From NCBI GenBank assembly GCA_034509495.1, contig CM067523.1, forward strand, positions 615,659-679,658: DNA of 64,000 bases. Reading direction: 5' to 3'. Positions 53,990 to 64,000 of the stretch are shown piece by piece. The position numbers and the translations under genes were made by a program. Positions within the stretch are counted from its first letter, which is position 1; each line of letters begins with the position of its first letter. The notes below the pieces were generated by a model. The model was given only the letters and a program-made list of their open reading frames with translations, did not search any database and had not been told where the DNA came from. The stretch is from Acestrorhynchus altus. Taxonomy: Eukaryota > Chordata > Actinopteri > Characiformes > Acestrorhynchidae.

Positions 53990-56900
53990 AGTGGGGAGTA
54001 CAGTTACATCGTTTTCTATGCTGTTATCACTGCTTTTCCTCTGCACATACTGTACATACTAGTCTAGTCTGAATGTCTATTTAAAACATTGCTGATATGT
54101 GCCAGTATAAGTTGGTATATATGGTGGTATCTGTGCCAGTTGTTTGACCCAACTAAGGATTACTACATACCTGTAGTATCACCCAATATTCCTGATAGCA
54201 ATGAATGTTTGGCCCAAATGTGAGCCATAAATGCCAGAAGTGGACCAGATTTGGCCTTGGGATCTGGGATCTAAGCTCTATTGACTGATCTAGCTTTTGA
54301 AATGCTGCAGATGGCATACACTCAGTACTGAGTTAGTGCCACCTACTGTCTGACAGTGATATGTGTCTGATCTGAGCCCGAGTAGCTAATTTAAGAACAT
54401 CCTTAAAGACGCGAAAGGGCAGCAGAATTAGGCTCATGTTTCTGATGTTCTCTGGGGACAATGCTGTTCTCAGGCTATAAAGGCCACATATTTAAAGTTT
54501 CAATTTCATCCATGATCTGCAGGCTGAATATAGCAGATATTCAATCCAGGGTTTCTCAAGCCTGGTCTTAGAGGCCCCTGCAGACCCTGACCTTTATGGT
54601 TTAGCTTTAACACACCACATATATCTCTGAAGAGCTCGTTAATGAGCTGAGATGTTGAATCAGGTGTGATCAGCTCTAAAGCCAGACATATATTAGGTGA
54701 TTTCAGTCCAAATTTAGGCCTGATTTGGCTGAAGGTTTCATGCTGGTGCAACATCATTCATCCTCCTTCCAGTAAGAGACAGACAGATGTGCAAGAAACC
54801 ATTCGAACGTTCAGTGTAAGTGACAAGACTTCCAAAACCACACTGTGTATACCTGGCTTATAGTACGCAGGGTGGGGGTGCCTCCAGGGCCAGGGATGAG
54901 ACACACTGCTGTATTCAGTCAAATAACTGCACTGTCCTCACAGATCCCTGCTGAGCAGAATGGTATTCATATACGTTTACTATCACAAAAGCCTGAATTA
55001 TGATTGTAATTGTGTCCATTTATTGCTTTCTTTTTTGGTAAACGAAGAGGTCGAAGAGGAAGGTAAAAACATAGAGACGATTCTATTATCACCTGGTCTT
55101 CCATCATACTAATTTCAATACAACCTCCTATATTATCCGTGTATATGTACACCTTTCTGCAGGTTCTAGATCATGTACTAAGTTACACGTTCTGTGACCT
55201 GCTCGCGAAGCTGTTCACCCGGTGGCGCTCTTTCACCAACAACACGTAACCCATCCTTTCATACGCCATGGTTTGTAACTGGTCTGGAGCTTATAATTAA
55301 GGGGTTAATAAGTGAAACGTCGAGCTCACATTCTGGGAATGTCATTGAGCTAAGGTTAGGATGAGGGTTAGGATGAGGGTTAGGATGAGGGTTAGGATGA
55401 GGGTTAGGATGAGGGTTAGGTTTAGATTGGGTGTAAATTGACATGTCGCTTCAAATTTTATGTCTACACTACTTATTTCATAACACCACCACACACAACC
55501 ACGCATCCCCAGAACAGCGCCCCCCGCTGCTGCACGCACATACGCCCACACGCACATGTATTGGCCTACTTGCAGAATCGTGCACATTTACACGTCTCCT
55601 ATAGGAGACGGACTAATTTAGCCACATTTCCATCATTCAATTTGATTCTGCCTGCCTTTAACCTGCATTAACTCTATTAAGTTTCACGGTTTGGTTCCAA
55701 ATAACATCAAATGTATTTAAGCTGATTTTGGTCACAGTTAAGAAAATTCTTGTAACTGTGCTGCAGCTAATGTGTACAACCAACCTCACTTTGGGTGAAG
55801 CTGAACTTCATTGAGATTGTGTGGTTATAAATGAGACCGTTTAGAACATTTATCCAACCTCCAGAGGAGCTACGTGTCTAGATATTATGTCAGAGACTAA
55901 GTACTTGTGAAAAAGTTAGGACACCCCACAAGAACCTTTGTTAACATATTTAAACACATTTGTTTTAATTTTATTGAGAGATGAAGGTGATTTAACTAAA
56001 AAAATACTCAATAAATTAAACATCTTTTAAACATCGTTGTAAAACAATTAATTATGACACACCTTAGAACAGTGTTAGAGAGGAATTTGGAGGAGACTGT
56101 CTTATTTAAACCTCAGACATTAGTGTGGTTTGCTCTTGATTGTTGAAGTGAGTGGGATCATCATGGTCAGATCCAAAGAGCTCTCTGAGGTCTTCAGAAA
56201 GAAGGTTGCAGAAGCATATGAGTCTGAGACGGGATTTGAAACTGCCAACATGGCCAGGTCAGGCCCAAGAGCAGAACCACAAGATGTGCAAAGAAGATCC
56301 AACAATCTTAAAACGTTCATCGCGGCATTTTGCGAAAAAAGCCCTTGAGAGCTTTGAGAGCAGGACTTCTGGAACAATGTGCTTTGGACAGATGAATCCA
56401 AAGCTGAATTATTTGGACACAGTAACAGAAGACATGTTTGGATCAAACCAAACACAGCATTTGAGCAGAAGAAGCTCATAGCAGCTGTGAAGCATGGTGG
56501 TGGGAGTGTGATGGTGTGGAGCTGCTCTGCTGCAGCAGGGTGTGGAGATCTCTCCATCATAGAAACCACTATGAGATCTTTATTGTATCAGAGGGGGTTT
56601 GAGGAGAACGGAAGAGCGTCTGTACAAAGACTGACGCTGAAACATCACAGAGCTGAAAGAATTCCTCATGGAGGAGTGGGAACGTCGTTCTTCCAGTCAA
56701 TGTCAGAGACGGTAGACAGTTCTAGAAACATCTCACTGACATTATTTCAGACAAAGGAGGAGAAACAGATATTAGGACAGAGGGGTCTGAACTTTATAAT
56801 CACAAGAAAATGACATTTCTATTAATGATGTTTATTAATGATGTTTAAAGATGTTTCTTCAGTTGTATGTGTTTAGTTTCTCCTCCATCTCTCAGTGTAG

Positions 56901-57116
56901 ATACAGTGAAGATCAGATGTTCAGATGTTTAAATATGTTAAAGTCAAAGGTGTTCATGGGGAGTCCAAACTTTTTTACCACATAATTGTACGTTAGAACT
57001 TGTGTGACAAGTGAACAAGTGTGAGTCCCTCATCTGAGGGTCTAACGATGCTTCTGTTCCTGTTCTCTCATGTGCTCCCTCTCACTCATCTATACGACCT
57101 CTCTTTCAGTATCTCA

Positions 57117-57155
<39 letters not shown>

Positions 57156-60100
57156 TCTATCACTTTCTCTCTAACCTGCAAGTCATCTCCCATCCTTAAC
57201 TATCCCGTCTCTCTTTTCTGCAAATAAATAATGACACCACCTTCCTCCACCTGGTTGCTTGCTGCATGCGGCATTAGCTGGAGAGGTAGTAGAAGTAGAG
57301 GTTGCCCCAGAGGCTGAGCCAGAGCCGGAGCCAGAGCCCGAGCCTGAGCCCGAGCCTGAGGAAGAACCTGAGCCTGAGCCTGAGCCAGAGCAAGAGGTGC
57401 ATGAGGAAGGTATGTGGCATGGATACTCATTGATCCTTCCTTACCCATTCTCCCCAAACAGCTCAAATGAGACCTACAGTTAAGCAGAGCACCTCCAGTG
57501 CCTGCAAATTTAACCCCTGAGTTCTGACCATTACTCACGGGAAAGCGCCTGTTCTTCATATGTTCCCATTGTGAAGGAGGCATGGCTGGAACTGCAGGCA
57601 GTAGGGCTGAGGTCAATGCCTCTTCCGTCTGTCAGACAGGATTTAAATTAGACCTTGACAAGGAATTGGAAAAACAGAAAACCAAGGTCTGCTTTCCAAT
57701 TCCATTTTACCTCTGCAACTGAGCTGCAGCTCACCAAACTAAACACGGAGCATCAGCTGGCTACCTGAAGAGTGTGAGTGAATGCTTTGAGCAACCAGGA
57801 CATCTCTGGATTAACCACACCACATTGGTGCTCATGCAAATCATGAGTTTGCAGTGATGTTAATAAAGTACTCATTTCCCCACACTGAACACCGAGACCT
57901 GCCACTGCCACTGCCACTGCCAATGCCACTGCCACTGTTACTGTTACTGTTGTTGCTACATCTGCTGATGCCAATATCCACCTTATTGTCCATAACATCA
58001 GAGGAGGGGTCATCTGAAATTGCATTATGTATTTTGTGTAGAACGTCCAATACAGCAGATCCACTGATATAGACTAAAGCCACAGTGATATTAAGGGTAT
58101 GTCCATGTCCATGTCCTACTTTCGTTTTTGAAAATGTTTTTGTCCAAAAAGATAAAAATAGCTGAATAAGCAAGGAGTTCGGAACTCAGGGGGTTCTTCC
58201 AACAGGGGGTCGTCACTCTATTCCCACGGATCATTTGCAATGAGACCCAAACATTATGGCGAGAACCTCCTAACGAAAATGAGCAGGAACCAAACCAGGT
58301 GACAAAATTTGAAAAAAGGTCTGGGCACAAATTTTATCCACCTGGGAGGTCCTGCTGTTCGGTTTCCTTCCATTCATCAGGCTTCTTACAAATTATTTGC
58401 AGTAACAGGGTGATGACCTTGTGCAAGACCATGCAACCCTGTAAGGGAGACATCAAAACACCACAAGATGGAAGAAACTGCAGACTTAGTCCCAAATTAC
58501 ACACTATTCCATATGTAATGTCCTATGCAGGTCAGGAACTTCTGAAGGCAGTAATTAGTTGGTGGTGGGTGGATTAGGGTCAAATCTAAAGTGTGCAGGA
58601 AGGTAGATTTTCAGGAGCAGGGTTGGGGTTGGTGACCCCTGCTCTAAATCTACCCCACATGTCCACAATATCCTAACCCAGGTGGGCACCTGTGTGTACC
58701 AGGTGGGCTCTTTTTGGAACACCAAAATAGGGTCACCTTTGATGTTTAAAATTTAGCCCCTTCAACCACAAATCAAGCTCCTCATCTTTGGGAGGTGGTG
58801 GACATACATTCCACGACATCACAATCCTCCTATCCTTCCTATTATTGTGGAACCTTCAAAGTCAGTATATAACACTGCCCATTCTGTAGGTTTATTAGTC
58901 TTTATCAGTGGACCTTCTGCTGCACCAAACGTTCTACACCAAAGTGGAAGAAACAGACTCTTCAAAGTGGGCATGGTGAAATAAAGTGGATAAAGCTTTT
59001 GTTGGACAGTGAGAGCATCTCACATTAGTGTGGTGTTGTCGCATGAACTTGCTGTGGTCCTGATATTCCAGATGTTTAATGCTAATGTACAGACTGAGTA
59101 TACTTTTCCATGTTCAGCAGTGGGAATGTTCATGGCAGCTTAGAAGATCACTATGATCATTTACTTGCTCAATAATGGAACGTGTCTGGCATGTGCCATA
59201 GTTAAGGACAAGGGTGCGCCACTATAGTCTTGGAGGTATTGGTAGTCTCCAGCAATGTTTAGAAGATGCTCTTCTCAATCACAATGGATTGAAATAACCA
59301 GTTCATTACCAGACAATGTGGATGAAGGGTTTGAATAGAGCAACTACCAAACTTGGATGGAGAACAGCCATCAAGAAGTGGAGCTGTGGAGCCCTGGTTT
59401 AGAACAACACATCTGGCTCTGAGGTGCTCAGCAGTCTAGAGTGCTAGAACTGTGATTCACAGGTTGAAATCTTGGTTCAGGCTGCTGACCATCGGCTTCC
59501 GGAGTTTGAGAGATCAAAATTGGCCATTGTCTCTTTCAAATTCTAATTTTCCATCACACACAAATTCCCAACCTCATTAGGACTGTCCTCCATCCCATTT
59601 GACACTCCCAACACTAGGAAGGTGAAGACAAGCCTTGTCACACACTCTGCTGTTAGTGTGTTGGGGAGTTGGGGATGAGGAGGCATGTGCTTGTCTTCAG
59701 TCTCCTAGTGTTGGGAGCATCGTATGTGATAGAGGAAGAGTCCTAACAGGGTTTGGTAATTGGCATTTCCCAAAATTGGGAAGGAAAATTGGGACAAAAG
59801 CCACAATATTGACATTTTCCCAACATATAACAATATGGGTTGATTGTAGTTTGAGAACCAGAGGAGGATGGGTTCCCCTTTGGAGCCTTGGTTCCTTCAA
59901 AGGTTTCTTCCTCCCAGTCTGAAGGAGCTTTTCCTGCCACTGTCACCACTGGCAGCCCAAGAGGATCGGACCCGGAATTCTATGAAGCTGCTTTGTGACG
60001 CCTTTGTTTTAAAAAATCTAAACTCTGATTGACTGATAATTCATCTGTTTCCACTTGGAGTTGTTATGTTGAGGTTTCACTTTATGTAGATTCCAAATAA

Positions 60101-63100
60101 TTTAGAACTGCCATTCTGAATTAACTCCAATTTATGTGACTGTCCAGCTAAGCTCTGCTCTGTGCGGCTCAAGGCACAGGACTGTCCAGCTAACTGTTCT
60201 GTTCTGCTCTTGCTTTCAATGCTTGCTGCATGCAGAGGCCTATGAAGAGGAAGGTATGTTGGTAATTCTCTTACAGTATATTTGTATTTCTGATCAAAGG
60301 GATGGAACACTGTTAAAAGTACAGGAACCTTGAGGAACCTTTGTATGTTATTTCATTTGTAACTGTGGAGGAGCCTCCTAAGATGCTTCGAGGAACTTCA
60401 AGGAACCTTCAATAAAAAGACAAGGCTTTCTTGAAGGCTCCTCAAAGCCCTTTAAGATGTTCCTCTCCCCTACTCTTGTACTTCTTACAGTGACAGAGTG
60501 AAGTTCTAGCCTACATTCAAAAGCTGTTTCAGTTTGCAATGTTGGGAACAGTCCTGTAAGGTGTGGAGATGGTAGAACGTGGCTCTAAGCATCCTGCTGC
60601 CTTTATCGATGCTGAGGGCAGGTGATAAAAGGGTGAAGGAATATGTATTGCTGACATTTGCTTTTAACCGCACAGTCGTCCCACTGCTCACCTCGGCTTT
60701 CCTTCTTCTGTTTCTTTTTGCATGCGATGTGCCGTACCAGTGGAGGAGGGAGAGTGAGATGGTAGTCTGTATTTTCTGCTGGGCACACCTGTTCATTTTG
60801 GCATTGACTTTGCTTGTGTTCTGGGAGAGAGGGTCAAGGTTATCAAACGTATCAGGCAACTGTTCAGGATGTGACATTACCCCGTCAACATCTACAGTCA
60901 TGTGAAAAAGTTAGGACACCCCATGAACACCTTTACATCCACCATCAAAAGAGACTGAAGTTTGATGTTCTTAGAAGGTGAGCAAGGAGGAAACCATTGT
61001 TGAATAAAGAGAGAACCTGAGAACATCTAGACAAAGAGCTGGACTTCTGGAACAATGTGTTTGGACAGATGAATCCAAAGCTGAATTATTTGGACACAGT
61101 AACAGAAGACATGTTTGGATCAAACCAAACACAGCATTTGAGCAGAAGAAGCTCATAGCAGCTGTGAAGATGGTGGTGGAAGTGTGATGGTGTGGAGCTG
61201 CTCTGCTGCAGCAGGATGTGGAGATCTCTCCATCATAGAAACCATTATGAGATCTTTATTGTGTCAGAGGGGGTTTGAGGAGAACGGAAGAGCGTCTGTA
61301 CAAAGACTGACGCTGAAACATCACAGAGCTGAAAGAATTCCGCATGGAGGAGTGGGAACGTCGTTCTTCCAGTCGATGTCGGAGAATCAGCTAGAAATCC
61401 TATAACTGTTATTATGACTAAACTACGGATCTTATAGTGAGAATATTAACCACATTCTTACAAATTCGAAACGAAGTGACGATGTTTGCCCTTAAACAGG
61501 GTTTTCCTTTCTTTATGTTCACCGTACTGAGAGCACAGGGTCCAGAGAGGGTGACACTAAGAACCTTTTTTATTGTTTAACACTTAAGTTTCCATCTGTA
61601 GCACCTTTGATGAATGTGGAGCATCGGATCTCTAACAGTGTCGTGTGTTTTTCATGTCTTTTATGTTCTATTGTGTAGAAGAGAAGCCGAAGTACAAGTA
61701 AGTAGAAATGACATTAAAATCATCTGTAAAGTGTTTATTTTCACGAGAACAAATATCTGTCCTTCTGTCTGCTGTACTGAACTTTAAGACCCGCTGTTTA
61801 TTTAACCCTCGCGTCGTTTCAATATCTGATATAAACCCTGTGTCCTAAGGGTCAAAAATGTCTCTCCGTCACTAAACCCCTAAAATAAAAATCTTAACTG
61901 AGTTTTAAACCCTGGATTAGGAGAAGATCCAGTCCCCTGAACAGCTTTCACAGCTGCAGCTGAGACTCCATTTTGTGTTTTTTATAATATATTAATATAA
62001 AATATTTTATAATATTTTATAATATTATATAATAAATAATAAATAATAAACAAAGATAAACAATGGTTATTTTTAACCTTTTCCAATCTTGGAGACACTT
62101 TAGGAAAAGTAATCAAACGTAGTGGCGGCTCTTCTTTCACCCTTAAGACACACAAGGGTTAAATAATAACCTTTAATTGTGACGTTTTTATGAAATAAGC
62201 TTCATCCGTCCAGAAACCCATCCGTTCTACAGACCCACTCGTGCTTTTTTCCGGAAATTAAATGGCACACAGATGCTCCATTTAAAGTGGAATACAAAAT
62301 TCCAGGAGCAAAGCTCCCACCTGGTCGATGTTTGTGAATAACCGAGCATTCGCACGCCGTCTTAGTGAGTAATGACGGAGAGACACAGGAAGCTGATTAG
62401 ATCAACTAGTGGAAAACAGCTGGGTCACATCATTAACTCTGATTGGTTCTTGGATGATCTGACCAAATTTAAATCCAACAGAGGAAAAATACAGAAGGAA
62501 TTCTATCAGCAGGAACGTTGTTGGTTTTGTGTGTTGTTATATTTAAAAATCGTACATCTGACAGGATGGAACACTGCCCAACACTAATGTGTGTGATTGT
62601 GGGAACACACTCGCATGTGTAAGTGACGGGGGCAGTTGGAAATACACTCATCTCTGTTTGTCTGTTCAGGCCAAGTGCACCAAAAATCCCTGAAGGAGAG
62701 AAAGTGGACTTTGATGTAAGCAGAAGACAATGCTTACTGCTTTGAATCACTTACAGTGATGTTTCCCACAGATTTGGATAAATGGAATCTCTGGGATACA
62801 TTCTCAGATGTGTGTGTGTGTGTGTGTGTATTACAGGACATCCAAAAGAAGCGCCAGAATAAAGACCTCATTGAGCTGCAAGCGCTCATTGATGCCCACT
62901 TCGAGTGCAGAAAGAAGGAGGAGGAGGAGCTTATTGCCCTGAAGGAGAGGATTGTGGGTGTCTCGGCCTTTTTATTTTCATCTCATTCTTTTTCGTCTAC
63001 AGGCGTAAAAACCCGTCGTCCTTCATTTGCTCAGATACTCGTCCGAACAGCTCGTTACTGCTTTACGTCCAAAAAAATTCCCAAACAGTTTGCAGGTGCA

Positions 63101-63461
63101 GATGCACAGAACATACTCAGACTTTCCGATTGGGAATGTGATCAGATCCAGATGTTTACATAGATATTCTTCTTTTATTTAATGGATTATTTATTCATTC
63201 AACTGGACAGAAATGATACCAGACTGGCCTCGATCGGACTACCCCGTTCTAACCCAAGTGTATTTATGGACCTGTTCTATTCCGACGGAGCAACTAGTTC
63301 AATCTTTAAGGAATGTTGCTGATTGGATCATAAACGGCCTCGGCTTCTGCTTAATGTAATACAACACTGATATGCGTTTGCAGGAAAAACGCAGGGCTGA
63401 GAGAGCCGAGCAGCAGAGGATCCGAGCTGAGAAAGAAAAAGAGCGTCAAGCAAGACGTGAG
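53791..63461 (+). CDS. tnnt3: Fast skeletal troponin T, 3' end outside window
   Basis: Tropomyosin-binding subunit that anchors the troponin complex to the thin filament. Exons: 53791..53810 (MSDTEE), 53899..53906, 55048..55062, 57278..57409, 60236..60253, 61679..61697, 62670..62715, 62837..62953, 63384..63461. The phases agree and give 151 codons so far. The N-terminal hypervariable region is acidic. The 132-nt exon encodes about 16 Pro-Glu dipeptides. It is followed by the invariant core [20 protein letters not shown], then LIELQALIDAHFECRKKEEE and the first part of the tropomyosin-binding helix (RRAERAEQQRIRAEKEKERQ). Exons at 55048, 57278 and 60236 are phase 1 on both sides, as expected for alternatively spliced cassettes. 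Tiny exons (8-19 nt) rest on splice sites and frame. More cassettes may be missed. The C-terminal TnI/TnC-binding exons lie to the right. Confidence 0.94.
53926..53988. repeat. (GAT)n microsatellite
   Basis: About 21 GAT units beginning 20 nt after the donor of the 8-nt tnnt3 exon. The poly-Met frame is an artefact. Confidence 0.95.
54545..54910. mobile_element. Short teleost repeat copy, expanded
   Basis: Ends match the 37805..37975 family (cctggtcttagaggcccctg; gggtgcctccagggccaggg), with extra internal sequence. In the tnnt3 intron. Confidence 0.5.
55352..55425. repeat. Telomere-like 12-bp minisatellite (GGTTAGGATGAG)n
   Basis: About six units of ggttaggatgag. Half of each unit is the vertebrate telomere hexamer ggttag. 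Interstitial, in a tnnt3 intron. Confidence 0.9.
55902..56990 (+). mobile_element. Near full-length copy of the Tc1-like deletion derivative
   Basis: About 1.09 kb from a gtgaaaaagttaggacaccc end to the inverted end gagtccaaacttttttacca. The plus strand encodes a broken transposase in two blocks: the head (RSKELSEVFRKKVAEAYESE, 56130..56348) and the core with WTDESKAELFGHSN and KHGGGSVMVW (56379..56813). The segment that should carry the second catalytic Asp is replaced by a direct join to SIIETTMRSLLYQRGFEENG. The frame is broken between the blocks. Non-autonomous. Lies in a tnnt3 intron. Confidence 0.85.
57119..57152. repeat. (TC)n microsatellite
   Basis: TC array about 125 bp 5' of the Pro-Glu cassette exon of tnnt3. 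Confidence 0.95.
57410..59415. other. tnnt3 intron, no exon seen
   Basis: Between the 132-nt and 18-nt cassette exons. Contains a short (CCACTG)n array at about 57900..57945. No splice-bounded coding segment that I can support. Confidence 0.4.
59420..60000 (+). mobile_element. SINE family copy 4 followed by a second dispersed repeat
   Basis: 59420..59800 carries the family blocks gcatgtgcttgtcttcagtc and taacagggtttggtaattgg. 59830..60000 (gccttggttccttcaaaggt; atgaagctgctttgtgacgc) matches a very common teleost repeat tail. Confidence 0.55.
60890..61390 (+). mobile_element. Tc1-like deletion-derivative copy, truncated at the right
   Basis: Left end gtgaaaaagttaggacaccc, then the WTDES-type block and the SIIETIMRSLLCQRGFEENG join. 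Ends in the tail before the right terminus. In a tnnt3 intron. Confidence 0.8.
61980..62055. repeat. AT-rich tandem tract (ATAATATTTTATA)n
   Basis: Degenerate A/T repeats in the tnnt3 intron after the exon at 61679. Confidence 0.75.
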
Positions 63462-63462
63462 G

Positions 63463-63760
63463 TACGTGTTGTTGTTAGGACACCCCATGACCAACATACT
63501 TAATCATCTGGACGTCTGATCTTCACTGTAACTACACTGAGAGATGGAGCTGATTTGGGAGGAGACTGTATATTTAAACCTCAGACATTAGTGTGGTTTG
63601 CTCTTGATTGTTGAAGTGAGTGGGATCATCGTGATCAGATCCAAAGAGCTCTCTGAGGTCTTCAGAAAGAAGGTTGGAGATGATTCTGGGAAGGGGTTTA
63701 AAAAGGTTTGAGAACAATTAGAGATCAGCTGTTCCGCTGTCCGGGAAAGACCAGGACATT
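63463..63760 (+). mobile_element. Tc1-like 5' fragment
   Basis: gttaggacaccccatgacca, then gtctgatcttcactgta and the RSKELSEVFRKKVGD block. Begins essentially at the donor of the last visible tnnt3 exon. Confidence 0.75.
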
Positions 63761-64000
63761 AAATAGAACACTGACTTTAGATTCCTAAACAGGGTTTCTT
63801 TCTGAATGGTGTTTTTCAGCTTCTCCTGGTGATGTGAGTGAATCTCATTCTCTTACGTTCAGATCTTTTAATTCCCTCAGTTCATTAGTGGGATCAGGTG
63901 TGTAGGAATTAGGGGAGACTCCAGGACCAGGATGGGTCCAATTATTGGACTGTACCTGAAACTGAAATACAAAAAGAATTAATTACCTCAATATGTCAGT

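Noticed and set aside
53837..54067. Frame with a run of about 20 Met residues
   Set aside because: Translation of the (GAT)n microsatellite next to a tnnt3 micro-exon.
56120..56813. Frames of 144-149 codons on both strands that look gene-like
   Set aside because: Sense and antisense readings of the Tc1-like element. Transposase is deleted and frameshifted, so not a host gene.

Overview
This is vertebrate nuclear DNA, almost certainly from a teleost fish. It has intron-split genes with GT-AG junctions, long (CA)n and (GA)n microsatellites, Tc1-type transposon debris, tRNA-headed SINEs, and a fish-type (FISNA-NACHT) NLR gene. The teleost call rests on the NLR architecture and the repeat families. 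Species cannot be told from the sequence.

Five protein-coding genes can be assembled exon by exon; every exon junction was checked for reading-frame phase. From left to right they are: (1) an NLR-family innate immune sensor on the minus strand, 110..5166, cut by the left edge of the window; (2) slc8b1 (NCLX, the mitochondrial Na+/Ca2+ exchanger) on the minus strand, 9506..19405, 15 exons, complete; (3) tnni2 (fast skeletal troponin I) on the plus strand, 5'UTR exon near 21930 and coding 23339..25265, complete; (4) lsp1 (lymphocyte-specific protein 1, F-actin binding) on the plus strand, about 28342..38707, 12 coding exons, with one unresolved junction; (5) a prr33-like proline/serine-rich protein on the minus strand, one 4.3 kb coding exon at 41840..46147; then tnnt3 (fast skeletal troponin T) on the plus strand from about 51700, coding from 53791 and cut by the right edge.

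The order and orientation tnni2(+), lsp1(+), prr33(-), tnnt3(+) match the fast-troponin block of human 11p15.5 as I know it, which supports the identifications. tnni2 and tnnt3 encode two subunits of the same thin-filament Ca2+ switch. slc8b1 and tnni2 are divergent, head to head, with about 2.5 kb of low-complexity DNA between them.

The remaining sequence is repeats. There are at least a dozen fragments of one internally deleted Tc1-like element (best copy 55902..56990), a palindromic MITE with 48-bp arms, several SINE families and many microsatellites. Large minisatellites lie at 5565..6440, 18340..18795, 20500..20850, 22046..22345 and 25555..26020. I found no RNA genes, CRISPR arrays, viral genes or prokaryotic elements. 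I see no convincing new biological system. The most useful leads are the tandem N-terminal exon duplication in the NLR gene, the symmetric cassette exons and Pro-Glu expansion of tnnt3, (TG)n tracts abutting splice acceptors in several genes, tandem in-frame acceptors inside the slc8b1 alpha-2 repeat, and a fixed deletion derivative of the Tc1 family.
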